NCBI GenBank assembly: GCA_963931155.1
Contig: OZ006978.1
Coordinates: forward strand, 1,116,001-1,180,000
Reading direction: 5' to 3'
Length of the DNA stretch: 64,000 nucleotides
DNA from: CALXVA01 sp944392465
GTDB lineage: Bacteria > Bacillota > Clostridia > TANB77 > CAG-508
A model generated the notes under the pieces. The model worked only from the letters and a program-made list of their open reading frames with translations. It was not told where the DNA came from and searched no databases. This document shows, piece by piece, positions 49,444 through 58,275 of the stretch. Positions within the stretch are counted from its first letter, which is position 1. Every line of letters begins with the position of its first letter. Both the position numbers and the translations under genes were made by a program.

Positions 49444-51063
49444 ATGATTTGTAATAATTGTAGAAAAAAAGTAGTAGAAGGTAGCGAATTTTGCCCATAT
49501 TGTGGTAGTAAATTAAGTAGTGATAGTGAAACTTTAGGACCAATAAATTATAAGGTTTATGATGTAGGACAAACTAACATTAAACCAAAAAAGAGAATAG
49601 GAAAAGGACTAATCATTGTAATAATATGTTGTATAGCTTTAATTGCTAGTGCGATTTATTTTACTATAATAGCTGACAATGGAAATTCTAAGAAATCAAG
49701 TAGTACAGATGAAAGCATAGTGCAAGGAAATATAGAAAATGAAATAGAGGAAGCAGAGGAAATTCCAGAAGATAAAAGAGCTACTGTAACTTTTATTGAA
49801 GAAACAGGAAATGTCATAGAAGATAGAGAAATATTTGATAGAGATGGTTTATGTGCATATCTTGAAAAAAATAATAATAAAGTAAGAAATGATATAGCAA
49901 ATATGAATGTTAGTAATGCTATGCAAGGTGGATATATATATAATTTATTAAATTCAATAGGAACATTATATTATGTAGAATATACAACGAAAATAGGAGA
50001 CCTACCAGAAACAACAAGTACTGATTATGGCTCAATAATCTTTTGGGACTGTGCAGGTACAAGAGGAAGTACTACAAATTTTGAAATATTAGCTACAATA
50101 TGGAATCCGTTTTCAAATGCAAGTAATGATTATTTTTTAGCTAAGGAAATATCAAATCAAACTAGAGGAGATTTTAATCAAAAAGTAAATAATATGGTAA
50201 TTCCTACAATAAAAGATTTTTATGCAGAGGGTAGAGATTATATGGATATAAGAATAGGTCTTATAGAAACTAAAAATAATCCTTGGCTATATGAATATAT
50301 AAAACAACAAGATAATGCAGATACTCAAACAGAAGAACAAAATGAAGTTACCAATAGTAGTAATGTAAATACTATCATTGATAATAATACAAATATTAAT
50401 ACAAGTGAAAATGATTATCAGCAAGATACTTCTAATAATAACAATAATAGTTATAGTGAAGCAAATAATAGTGAAGACATAGACGATACTTTGGAAATTA
50501 CTTCTATAACTTTAAGAAATGGTATTAACTTATCACAAGCAGGAAATTTTACATCAAGGACAGAGAACATTGCATTAGAATTAGAAGTGGGTTTTAATAT
50601 AGGAAATGATGTGAAAGAAACAGACAAAAATTTCTCTGCAACAATTAACGGAGAAGATGTATCAATAAGTGAAAACTCGTTAGACAGTATGGATCCGAAT
50701 ATAAAATTTGTAAAAAATGATGTTACATTAAAATTAGGTAAAAATACTTTTAAAGTAAATGTTACAAATGGAAAAGGAGTATCGGCGTCTAAAACATATA
50801 CAATTACATTTAGCCCATATAAACCTAAATTTTATAGTACATATACTCACGGGAATGTGCTATATATAGAAGTAAGAAACGAAGAATATACAACATTAGA
50901 TAGTAGTTTTACTGTAACAGTAAATGGAAAGAGTACAGAAAAAGAGCATACTTCACCAGAAGTAGAAAGGTTTTCTTATGTTATAGAGGACGGAGAAACA
51001 GAATTTAAAATAGTAGTGACAGATAAATACGGACAAAGTATAACAAAAAATTATGAAATATAA
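49444..51063 (+). CDS. Zinc-ribbon membrane-anchored protein 2
   Basis: 539 residues. Zinc ribbon MICNNCRKKVVEGSEFCPYC, basic linker with KPKKRIGKG, one membrane helix (LIIVIICCIALIASAIYFTI), then a large extracellular part. A globular domain (about 90-300) is followed by a low-complexity Asn/Ser linker (about 300-350) and two Ig-like beta repeats (ITSITLRNGINLSQAGNFTS; NTFKVNVTNGKGVSASKTYT). ATG 49444 is chosen because AAAGGG precedes it. Function unknown; surface or adhesion-type architecture. Confidence 0.75.
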   Translation: MICNNCRKKVVEGSEFCPYCGSKLSSDSETLGPINYKVYDVGQTNIKPKKRIGKGLIIVIICCIALIASAIYFTIIADNGNSKKSSSTDESIVQGNIENEIEEAEEIPEDKRATVTFIEETGNVIEDREIFDRDGLCAYLEKNNNKVRNDIANMNVSNAMQGGYIYNLLNSIGTLYYVEYTTKIGDLPETTSTDYGSIIFWDCAGTRGSTTNFEILATIWNPFSNASNDYFLAKEISNQTRGDFNQKVNNMVIPTIKDFYAEGRDYMDIRIGLIETKNNPWLYEYIKQQDNADTQTEEQNEVTNSSNVNTIIDNNTNINTSENDYQQDTSNNNNNSYSEANNSEDIDDTLEITSITLRNGINLSQAGNFTSRTENIALELEVGFNIGNDVKETDKNFSATINGEDVSISENSLDSMDPNIKFVKNDVTLKLGKNTFKVNVTNGKGVSASKTYTITFSPYKPKFYSTYTHGNVLYIEVRNEEYTTLDSSFTVTVNGKSTEKEHTSPEVERFSYVIEDGETEFKIVVTDKYGQSITKNYEI

Positions 51064-51081
51064 AAAGGGAGATGTACTAAT

Positions 51082-51819
51082 ATGAGGTGTAATAAATGTG
51101 GAAACGAAGTAGCAGACGATATGATTTATTGTAACAAATGTGGTATTAAAATTGTAAGGAATGAAGAACCAAAAGAAGCAACAAATCAGAATATAGGAGA
51201 AAATAGTAAAAATACTTCAGAAATAAATCAGCAACCCAATAATAGTGAAGGAGTAGGGACAATAACATCACAAATATTATTATATATTATAGTAACAGTA
51301 GCTTTCTATTTTGGTTTTATGGTATTTTGGTATTTAGTTAATGGAGAATTTTATATTCCAGTATTTTTGAAAATTGTTATTATAGGTGCAGGTATATTTT
51401 ATGGTTTAAAATATGTAGTTGATAATTATACCAACGGTAGATATAAGAAACCGTCTAATATGTCAAGTGAAATTTTAAAGTTAATAGTAGGAATTATTAT
51501 AATAATTGTAATTAGTATAGGAATTAATAACTGGATGCAAGGCGTAAATGAACAGAAACAAAGTGAACAAGATAAAATTTTAATGTTAGAAAGTATTCAA
51601 AAGTATTCAACAAGTATGATGACCGTCAATGACTTTGATGTTGACTTAATAGAAAAAACAAATACTTATACTATTTATAAAGTAAATGTTTCAAAAAGAG
51701 ATTATTTAATAGACGGAGATTTTTATATTGCGTTATTAATGCCAAGTGGAAATGGTATGGCAGAATATACAATAATAAATCAAGACTTAAGTAGGTTAAG
51801 ACAACAAATAAATAATTAA
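51082..51819 (+). CDS. Zinc-ribbon membrane protein 3
   Basis: 245 residues. Zinc ribbon MRCNKCGNEVADDMIYCNKC, then a Glu/Asn-rich linker, and three hydrophobic helices (ITSQILLYIIVTVAFYFGFM; YIPVFLKIVIIGAGIFYGLK; LKLIVGIIIIIVISIGINN). A short C-terminal domain contains DFYIALLMPSGNGMAEYTII. It follows gene 2 by 18 bases, and the three zinc-ribbon proteins form one transcript ending at the 51838 terminator. No function recognised. Confidence 0.75.
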   Translation: MRCNKCGNEVADDMIYCNKCGIKIVRNEEPKEATNQNIGENSKNTSEINQQPNNSEGVGTITSQILLYIIVTVAFYFGFMVFWYLVNGEFYIPVFLKIVIIGAGIFYGLKYVVDNYTNGRYKKPSNMSSEILKLIVGIIIIIVISIGINNWMQGVNEQKQSEQDKILMLESIQKYSTSMMTVNDFDVDLIEKTNTYTIYKVNVSKRDYLIDGDFYIALLMPSGNGMAEYTIINQDLSRLRQQINN

Positions 51820-51837
51820 ATAAAATAAAAAAAACAA

Positions 51838-51872
51838 GACTAATTCTATAAAAAGAGTTGGTCTATTTTTAT
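51838..51872 (+). terminator. Terminator of the zinc-ribbon cassette
   Basis: AGACTAATTCT and AGAGTTGGTCT pair (G-U allowed), followed by ATTTTTATT. Confidence 0.75.
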
Positions 51873-51920
51873 TAGAACAAACCGTGTACATATCATAGAA
51901 ACCAGTTTATAATCAAATTA

Positions 51921-51954
51921 TCAAGTTAACACAATATTTATTGTGTTAACTTGA
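51921..51954. repeat. Perfect 15-bp inverted repeat
   Basis: TCAAGTTAACACAAT (51921-51935), a 4-base ATTT spacer, then its exact reverse complement (51940-51954). No T run, so not a simple terminator. It lies in front of the truncated tyrosine recombinase; it could be an operator or a recombinase or replication site. Confidence 0.7.
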
Positions 51955-52002
51955 CAGAAAATACTTCTAATTATTGGTAGACTAATAATGTAAGGATATA
52001 AA

Positions 52003-52392
52003 TTGATAGAAAACACTAATGAAGTAAACATATTGACTAGAAGTAGTAATTTTAAATTAACATATTGTATAGAAAAGAGTTTTTTTATGAATTATGTACA
52101 GTCAATCCGTTCAAAAGAAAAAATAGAAGAAATGAAACAAGAACTAAAGAAGAATGGAACAAGAGATTATTTGTTGTTCATAGTTGGAATAAATACTGGA
52201 TTAAGAATTTCGGACATAATAAAATTGCAAGTACAAGATATATTAAATTCCGATAGAACATTAAAAATACATATAGAAATTATAGAGCAAAAAACAAATA
52301 AAAGAAAAAGATTTAAACTTAATCCAATATGGGCAGAGGAATTATACCAATTTATTAAAAATATGGATATGGAAGATTACTATGAATTATGA
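52003..52392 (+). pseudogene. Truncated tyrosine recombinase
   Basis: 129 residues. Contains the first catalytic-domain box (DYLLFIVGINTGLRISDIIK) with its Arg, but the His-x-x-Arg and Tyr motifs of the rest are missing. The frame ends at TGA 52390, with no restored continuation in other frames. TTG start with AAGGAT upstream. A remnant, perhaps of an earlier integrase, or a regulatory fragment. The second gene overlaps its end by 11 bases. Confidence 0.7.
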
Positions 52393-52732
52393 AAATGATA
52401 GACCAGTTCTTAATCTAGCAATTCAAGAAACAGCACTAAAAAATAATCTTAGCTTTTCAGAAATTTTTAATATTGCAGTTAGTGAAGAAGACCATTGTAT
52501 AAAAGCAGGAATTGTAAGAGATGATGAAGCAGATAAAATTTTAGAAAAAAATTTTAATGCTTTATTAAAAAAGACATTAGACATTAAAATTGAGAATGCT
52601 ACAAAAGAAATGATAGGACAAGCATTAAAAATTATTGAAACTAGATTTAATAATAATATTAGAATGCTATTCTATTATCTGCTAAAAGATTATCTTACTG
52701 CTAGTATATATGCGTACTATCAAAAAAAGTAA
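52382..52732 (+). CDS. Small helical protein of unknown function
   Basis: 116 residues, starting within the end of the recombinase fragment (ATG 52382). All-helical: NLAIQETALKNNLSFSEIFN, then a region with KATKEMIGQALKIIETRFN-like pattern, ending LYYLLKDYLTASIYAYYQKK. No motif recognised. Overlap suggests translational coupling to the remnant. Confidence 0.6.
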   Translation: MNYENDRPVLNLAIQETALKNNLSFSEIFNIAVSEEDHCIKAGIVRDDEADKILEKNFNALLKKTLDIKIENATKEMIGQALKIIETRFNNNIRMLFYYLLKDYLTASIYAYYQKK

Positions 52733-52743
52733 AAAATAATACA

Positions 52744-52792
52744 AAGCTAAAGCCTCTCGAGGGTAACATACAAGCCCTCGAGTGCAAAGCTT
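52744..52792. repeat. GC-rich stem-loop in the element
   Basis: CTCGAGGG (52755-52762) pairs with CCCTCGAG (52774-52781), inside an outer AAGCT/AGCTT arm. It is the most GC-rich non-rRNA structure of the region and lacks a T run. It may be a structured RNA or transfer-related site; nothing in the sequence decides this. Confidence 0.6.
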
Positions 52793-52866
52793 CATTTTGA
52801 GTAACTGAACTATTTTTGTATTAAAGGAAATGAACGAGCAAGATAATTTTTAGGAGAAATACAAAA

Positions 52867-52965
52867 ATGAAAAATAAGAAAAAAATTACCTACAACTACT
52901 ACATTTCAAAAATAGACAACAAAATCTATGAAGAATTAAAACATAACTTCTATCATAAAATTTAA
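52867..52965 (+). CDS. Tiny open frame of the element
   Basis: 32 residues (MKNKKKITYNYYISKIDNKI...). Ribosome site GGAGAA precedes it. It may be a real small peptide or the start of a decayed gene. Little more can be said. Confidence 0.35.
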   Translation: MKNKKKITYNYYISKIDNKIYEELKHNFYHKI

Positions 52966-52978
52966 TGGTGATAAAGTT

Positions 52979-53104
52979 ATGCAAGAACAAAAAAATGTTG
53001 AAATAGTAGTAGAGTATGGGGAGGAAAATTTAAAAGAAATTTTTTCAGTTTACCTAAAACAAAAATTTTTAGAGATGTTAAACAAAAACCAAGAAACAAG
53101 CTAG
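52979..53104 (+). CDS. Small conserved-type element protein
   Basis: 41 residues (MQEQKNVEIVVEYGEENLKE, then IFSVYLKQKFLEML). Such small frames with IVVEYG-like strands often precede serine recombinases in Firmicutes elements. Possible helper or regulator. No strong ribosome site (GGTGATAAA). Confidence 0.45.
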   Translation: MQEQKNVEIVVEYGEENLKEIFSVYLKQKFLEMLNKNQETS

Positions 53105-53175
53105 CTATGTACTTTTTATTAAACGCTAATTATAATAAAAAAAGTAATAGTTACTCTCTAAAAATTTAAAGGTAG

Positions 53176-54774
53176 GTGAAAAAAGAAAAAATGGAGAGTA
53201 TGTATCAAGTGGGAGTCTATATTAGGCTTTCAAGAGAAGATGGAGATGACAAAGAAAGCGAAAGTGTAGAAAACCAAAGAGATTTAATAAACAAATTTAT
53301 ATCTGAAAATGAGGACTTAGAATTTGTTGACGAGTATGTTGATGATGGATATACTGGAACAAATTTTGACAGACCTAGTTTTAAAAAACTAATAAAAGAT
53401 ATAGATAACGGAAAAATAAATTGTGTAATAACTAAAGATTTATCAAGATTTGGTAGAGACCATATTGATACGGGTTACTATTTGGAAAGATATTTACCAT
53501 CTAATGATATTAGATATATTGCAATAGGAGATGGAGTAGATACTAAAAACTCTGCTGGACTTAATTTTATGACATTTAAACTTAGTTTTAATGACTATTA
53601 CTCACAAGATATATCTAATAAGATAAAAGCAGTAAAACGAAGAAAACAAGAAAAGGGAGAATATATGGCACCGTATGCACCGTTTGGGTATAAGAAGGAC
53701 CCAGACCCTAATAATAAAAACCATTTAATTATAAATGAAGAAACAGCCCCAATAGTAAAAAGAATTTTTGATTTATATTTGAATGGAATGGGTACACCAA
53801 AAATTGCTAAACTTTTAAATGATGAGAATATACCTTCACCAAGTAAATTTTTAGATACAGCGAGATACAATAAATGTTCACACAAGTGGGGTAAAAGTGG
53901 AATTTATAACATATTAAAAGCTAGAGTTTATACAGGAGTTGTAGAAGGATATAAAAGCTATAAAGTAAATCATAAAGTAAAAACAAGAATAAAAGTACCT
54001 AAAGATAAATGGTTTTGTGTAGAAAATAAACACGAGCCAATCATTGATTTAGATACTTTTGAAAGAGTACAGAAAAAACTTTTAGAGGGTAACCAATGTA
54101 GAGAAAGAAAAAACCCTAATCCTATTAAACAGTTTGTCTATTGTGGGGAATGTGGTGCGAAAGCAACCTTAAAAACGCATAAAAGACGAGTGAAATCTGG
54201 TGAAATACATACACATCAATATTTTATTTGTGGGAGAAAAAGTGGAGATTATCATAGTTGCCCAAATGGCAGAATAGCTTCTAGTGTATTACTTCCAATA
54301 GTTAAAGAAAAAATAATAGAAGAATGTTCAAAAATAGTTTTTTCTAAGGGGGATTTAACAAGTTTATATGAACAAGCAAGAGAAAGTTCTAAATCAAAAA
54401 GAAATCTATTAAAAAAGGACATTCAAAAATTGGAAAGAGAAGTAGACGAAATAGAAAAAAAGATAGAGCAGATTTATAATGATAAGTTGGAAGGAATAAT
54501 AAAACAAGAAGACTTTTCAAAATTTTATAATTCATTTCAAGAAAAAAAGGAAAAACAAATAATAAAAATAAATGAATTAAAAAAGGAATATGAAAAAGCT
54601 GACAAGGAAAAAGTTATCGACTACAAACAAATAAAAAAATTGGCAGAGGAGTGGCTAAATCTTAAAGATTTAGAAAATAAAGAACTACTTAGTAAATTAA
54701 TTGATAGGATAGAGTATAAAAAAGGAAAGAAGATAAAAATTAAGTTTAAGTTTATGGAAAACGAGAGTAAGTAG
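53176..54774 (+). CDS. Large serine recombinase (resolvase/invertase-type integrase)
   Basis: About 530 residues, GTG 53176 (ATG 53191 also possible). N-terminal resolvase domain: QVGVYIRLSREDGDDKESES with the catalytic Ser, DDGYTGTNFDRPSF and VITKDLSRFGRDHIDTGYY. A recombinase domain follows (PFGYKKDPDPNNKNHLIINE). A zinc ribbon (FVYCGECGAKATLKTHKRR, then CGRK and CPNG) precedes a coiled coil of about 90 residues. This is the TndX/TnpX-like class that cuts at a two-base core. It lies 40 bases from the right end and should catalyse integration and excision. Confidence 0.93.
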   Translation: MKKEKMESMYQVGVYIRLSREDGDDKESESVENQRDLINKFISENEDLEFVDEYVDDGYTGTNFDRPSFKKLIKDIDNGKINCVITKDLSRFGRDHIDTGYYLERYLPSNDIRYIAIGDGVDTKNSAGLNFMTFKLSFNDYYSQDISNKIKAVKRRKQEKGEYMAPYAPFGYKKDPDPNNKNHLIINEETAPIVKRIFDLYLNGMGTPKIAKLLNDENIPSPSKFLDTARYNKCSHKWGKSGIYNILKARVYTGVVEGYKSYKVNHKVKTRIKVPKDKWFCVENKHEPIIDLDTFERVQKKLLEGNQCRERKNPNPIKQFVYCGECGAKATLKTHKRRVKSGEIHTHQYFICGRKSGDYHSCPNGRIASSVLLPIVKEKIIEECSKIVFSKGDLTSLYEQARESSKSKRNLLKKDIQKLEREVDEIEKKIEQIYNDKLEGIIKQEDFSKFYNSFQEKKEKQIIKINELKKEYEKADKEKVIDYKQIKKLAEEWLNLKDLENKELLSKLIDRIEYKKGKKIKIKFKFMENESK

Positions 54775-54814
54775 GGAACTACTTATAAAAAATTGTCCTT
54801 AAAGTTCCATCAAA

Positions 54815-54823
54815 TAAAGTATG
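54815..54823 (+). other. Element right attachment site
   Basis: TAAAGTATG, repeated from 45176-45184. The predicted AA core is at 54816-54817. Confidence 0.75.
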
Positions 54824-55039
54824 TGACACCGGTCTTCTTTCTTCTTTACCACAATCACAGATAACTTCAATAAGTTTAACTACTGCATTACATACAGGTT
54901 CTCCGCAACAATCTTTTACAACTCCATATATAACATTTCTATTATCTTCAGGTAAATTAATTTCTAAATCAAATTGTTTTCCAGTAGATAATACACCATT
55001 AACATCTAAAACAGGACAGATATTTTTATCATATTCCAT
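54818..55039 (-). pseudogene. Cysteine-rich, carboxypeptidase-regulatory-like protein: N-terminal fragment
   Basis: ATG 55039 follows AAAGGAG. Residues 1-74 read MEYDKNICPVLDVNGVLSTG, NVIYGVVKDCCGEPVCNAVV, CDCGKEERRPVSHT. After the element boundary the frame runs into element sequence (LFDGTLRTIFYK) and stops at 54779. The beta-rich N-terminus with paired cysteines fits the C-terminal fragment at 44826-45177. With its own promoter and ribosome site it may still make a truncated protein of 87 residues. Confidence 0.82.
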
Positions 55040-55117
55040 CTCAAAGACTCCTTTCATATTATTTAGCATATAGCTTAATATATATTATGAATATAATAAA
55101 AAAAAGTGAATAATATG

Positions 55118-55146
55118 TAGAAAAACTATAAAAAAAGAAGTATAAT
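55118..55146 (+). promoter_or_regulatory. Likely murI promoter
   Basis: TAGAAA (55118-55123), 17-base spacer, TATAAT (55141-55146). The -35 box is weak. Confidence 0.5.
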
Positions 55147-55177
55147 ATTGTAATTAAAGTGAAGGGAGAAATAAAAC

Positions 55178-55966
55178 GTGGATAATAGATCAATTGGAGT
55201 ATTTGATTCAGGAGTAGGAGGTTTGACAGTTTTAAAGGAATTAAAGAAGAAATTACCTCATGAAGATTATATTTATATAGGAGATACAGCAAGTTTTCCT
55301 TATGGAAGCAAATCTAAGGATACAATAATTGAATTAAGCAAAAAGAGGATAGAAAATTTAATAGATATGAATGCAAAAATAATAGTTATTGCATGTGGTA
55401 CTGCAACAAGTCAAGCTTTGAAAGAAATGCAGAAAATATTTAATATACCGATTATAGGAATAATTAATCCAACAGTAGATTATTTAAAAAAAGGAAACAA
55501 AAAGAGAATAGGTGTAATAGCTACTGCAGGAACAATAAGAAGCAATGGCTGGAAAAATAATATTGATAAAATGATAGATAATGCGATTGTAATTAATAAA
55601 GCATGTCCATTATTAGCTCCGATGGCTGAAGAAGGTTGGACAGAAAATGAAATAGCAAGATTAACTATACATGAATATTTAAAAGATATGGCTAGTGAAA
55701 ATTTAGAAGCTTTAATTTTAGGTTGTACACATTATCCATTATTTAAAAAAATGATAGAAAATGAGTTGGGAAAAAATGTAGAAATTATAAATACAGGAGA
55801 AATGGTTGCAAAAGAATTAGAAGAGTATTTATTACAGAACAATATTGAAAATGATAAAAAAAATCAAACTAAAGTAGATATATTTTTAACAGATACGGAA
55901 TGTAATTTTTTAAATGTTGCAAAAAAATTATTAGAAAACGAAAATATAGATATAAAAAAATTGTAG
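55178..55966 (+). CDS. murI: Glutamate racemase
   Basis: Supplies D-glutamate for peptidoglycan. 262 residues; motifs GVFDSGVGGLTVLKEL, IYIGDTASFPYGSKS, first catalytic cysteine in IACGTATSQAL and second in ILGCTHYPLF. GTG start behind AGGGAGA. Standard length. Confidence 0.95.
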   Translation: MDNRSIGVFDSGVGGLTVLKELKKKLPHEDYIYIGDTASFPYGSKSKDTIIELSKKRIENLIDMNAKIIVIACGTATSQALKEMQKIFNIPIIGIINPTVDYLKKGNKKRIGVIATAGTIRSNGWKNNIDKMIDNAIVINKACPLLAPMAEEGWTENEIARLTIHEYLKDMASENLEALILGCTHYPLFKKMIENELGKNVEIINTGEMVAKELEEYLLQNNIENDKKNQTKVDIFLTDTECNFLNVAKKLLENENIDIKKL

Positions 55967-56082
55967 TAAGCCGTTTAAAAGTAGTTATTTTGAGTAAAAA
56001 TTGACATAAAAAAGGTATTTATCTGGAAAATATACATAATATGTGTTATAATTATATGCGTTAAGAAAGGAATGAAATAAAA

Positions 56083-57192
56083 ATGAAAAATTATTATTTT
56101 ACTTCAGAAAGTGTTACTGAAGGACATCCAGATAAATTATGTGATTATATATCTGATTTAATATTAGATGAGTATTTAAAACAAGATTCTGAATCTAGAG
56201 TAGCAGTAGAGACTTTTGCTTCAAAAAATCAAATAACTATAGCTGGACAAATAACATCAGCTGGAAAAGTAGATATAGAAAAAGTTGTAAGAGAAGCAAT
56301 TAAAAACATAGGTTATACAAATAGTGAAATAGATATAGATTATAGAACTTGTAAAGTTGATATTAATATTACAAAGCAAAGTCAAGATATTGCATGTGGA
56401 GTAGATATAGGTGGTGCAGGAGACCAAGGAATTATGTTCGGCTATGCTTGTAACGAAACAGAAAACTATATGCCTTTTAGCATAAATATGGCACATAAAT
56501 TATCCAGAGAATTAACTAGGCTAAGAAAAGAAAATGTACTTCCATATTTAAGACCGGATGGAAAAACAGAAGTTACTGTAGAATATGAAAATGATGTACC
56601 TAAAAGAATAGAAAATGTTCTTGTATCAACTCAGCATAGTGAAGATATTTCAATAGAAAAATTAAGAGAAGATATTACAAGAGAATTAATAAATAAAGTA
56701 ATACCAAAAGACATGATGGATGAGAATACTAAAATTTTTATTAATCCAACAGGAAGATTTGTAATAGGTGGACCACTTGGGGATACAGGATTAACAGGAA
56801 GAAAAATTATTGTAGATACTTATGGAGGATATGCTAGACATGGGGGAGGAGCTTTCTCAGGAAAAGATGCTAGTAAAGTAGATAGGTCTGCGGCATATAT
56901 GTTAAGATTTATTGCAAAAAATATAGTGGCAAATCACTATGCAGATAAATGTGAAATACAAGTTTCTTATGCAATTGGTGTAAAAGAGCCATTATCTATA
57001 TATGTAAATACATATGAAACAGGAAAAGTTAGTGATGAAGAAATTATTAAAGTAATAAAAAGAAATTTTGATTTAACACCTGAAGGAATTATAAATTATT
57101 TAGATTTAAAGAAACCAATTTATTCTAAAACTACAAATTATGGGCATTTTGGCAAAGACGAATTGCCATGGGAGAAGATTATAAAAATTTAA
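56083..57192 (+). CDS. metK: S-adenosylmethionine synthetase (short form)
   Basis: Makes SAM from ATP and methionine. 369 residues, with SVTEGHPDKLCDYISDLILD at the start, the GAGDQGIMFGYA motif and GGAFSGKDASKVDRSAAY in the C-terminal part. It is shorter than the usual ~395 residues, mainly from loop deletions. No SAM riboswitch fits the 116-base upstream gap. Confidence 0.95.
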   Translation: MKNYYFTSESVTEGHPDKLCDYISDLILDEYLKQDSESRVAVETFASKNQITIAGQITSAGKVDIEKVVREAIKNIGYTNSEIDIDYRTCKVDINITKQSQDIACGVDIGGAGDQGIMFGYACNETENYMPFSINMAHKLSRELTRLRKENVLPYLRPDGKTEVTVEYENDVPKRIENVLVSTQHSEDISIEKLREDITRELINKVIPKDMMDENTKIFINPTGRFVIGGPLGDTGLTGRKIIVDTYGGYARHGGGAFSGKDASKVDRSAAYMLRFIAKNIVANHYADKCEIQVSYAIGVKEPLSIYVNTYETGKVSDEEIIKVIKRNFDLTPEGIINYLDLKKPIYSKTTNYGHFGKDELPWEKIIKI

Positions 57193-57287
57193 AGAAGAAA
57201 TTAAATTAAATAGTAAAATAAATATAAAAAGAATAAATCTCTAATTATAAGCATATAATCTATTAACTTGTAATTGGAGGTTTTTTT

Positions 57288-57536
57288 ATGTTTTTTGTAA
57301 TTGACAAATCAAAAATATTATCATATGTGATAGCCATATGTACAGTAGTAATATTATTTATGTTGGCATCTGGAGGAGAAAAACTAAATAACACAGTACA
57401 GACTTCAACTAATATAGTAACAAATCAAATTAATACTACAACAGAACAAGAAAAAAATTCTAAAGTAGAACAAGTAAATGCTATATCTAACAAGGTTGAT
57501 AATATATTGCAAAATACTACTAATAGTATAAATTAA
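57288..57536 (+). CDS. Small membrane-anchored hypothetical protein
   Basis: 82 residues; N-terminal helix (ILSYVIAICTVVILFMLASG), then an Asn/Thr-rich extracytoplasmic tail (TNIVTNQINTTTEQEKNSKV). Strong ribosome site GGAGG. The start (MFFVIDKSK) resembles that of some spore-associated deacetylases but the enzyme domain is absent. Function unknown. Confidence 0.65.
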   Translation: MFFVIDKSKILSYVIAICTVVILFMLASGGEKLNNTVQTSTNIVTNQINTTTEQEKNSKVEQVNAISNKVDNILQNTTNSIN

Positions 57537-57637
57537 TTTTGGAAAAATAATTATACATAAATAATTAAATATTATTAATAATATTTGCTAATAATATATA
57601 TACGTACATATATCAATCATAATATATAGGAGAAAAA

Positions 57638-58111
57638 ATGTTTTTTATTGGAATTGTTACAAATCAAAAAAATGAATTGTTTATAAAAAAGAAATTAGAA
57701 AATATTACGCCTGCTTCTAGCATTATTTTCATAACAGAAAAAAATATTGACAATATTAAAAATATTAAATTTGAAACAATATTACTAGATAATCAAATTA
57801 TAAAAAAGAAAAAGGAAATAAGAAAAATAATATCATCTTGCAAATATCTTGTATTAAATAATGATATGGAAATTGATGATTCTATTATAGAAAGTATGGA
57901 TCTAACTATTATAACATATGGGTTTAATGGAAAATCTACATTTACAATTTCAAGTATAGATGAAAATAAATTAATAATTTGTTTACAAAGAATTATTTTT
58001 AAAGAAAATGATATACAAATAGAACCTCAAGAGTACGAAGTAAGAATTAATGAAAATATTGATAAATATGCTATTATAGGAAGTGAAATTATAAAAATTT
58101 TATATAGTTAA
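57638..58111 (+). CDS. Conserved-type hypothetical protein
   Basis: 157 residues, soluble, Ile/Asn/Lys-rich. The central part has FETILLDNQIIKKKKEIRKI and CKYLVLNNDMEIDDSI; then YGFNGKSTFTISSIDENKLI, a motif I associate with conserved Clostridial hypothetical proteins, and the end CLQRIIFKENDIQIEPQEYE. ATG behind TAGGAGAA. No function assigned. Confidence 0.65.
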   Translation: MFFIGIVTNQKNELFIKKKLENITPASSIIFITEKNIDNIKNIKFETILLDNQIIKKKKEIRKIISSCKYLVLNNDMEIDDSIIESMDLTIITYGFNGKSTFTISSIDENKLIICLQRIIFKENDIQIEPQEYEVRINENIDKYAIIGSEIIKILYS

Positions 58112-58275
58112 ATTTTATAAAATAAAACCAAAAAAAGTAAAAAATTACAAAAAAATAACATTTTATGTAGACAAAACTAAAAAAACGTAGTATAATAGGA
58201 ACTGTGAGAAAACGATATTAAATTTTGTTACTAGAAAAAATATAAAAAAAGAAACAAATGGGGGAGGAAATTTAA

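Larger units (their letters stand above)
45178..54817. mobile_element. Integrated ~9.6-kb serine-recombinase element in a cysteine-rich protein gene
   Basis: Bounded by short TAAAGTATG repeats. It carries, left to right, an HNH-like protein, a small unknown protein with frameshifts, another small protein, three zinc-ribbon membrane proteins, a truncated tyrosine recombinase, a helical protein, two tiny frames and a large serine recombinase next to the right end. No relaxase, replication initiator or secretion genes are recognised, so it is a non-conjugative integrated element, or a remnant. Several genes use more C-rich codons than the chromosome. Confidence 0.8.

Noticed and set aside
52003..52732. 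One recombinase split by a frameshift across 52003-52732
   Set aside because: No in-frame CGG occurs, and the second frame does not contain the missing His-x-x-Arg or Tyr motifs; the first gene is a true truncation.
55967..56082. SAM riboswitch before metK
   Set aside because: The gap is short and lacks the conserved S-box helices and a terminator.
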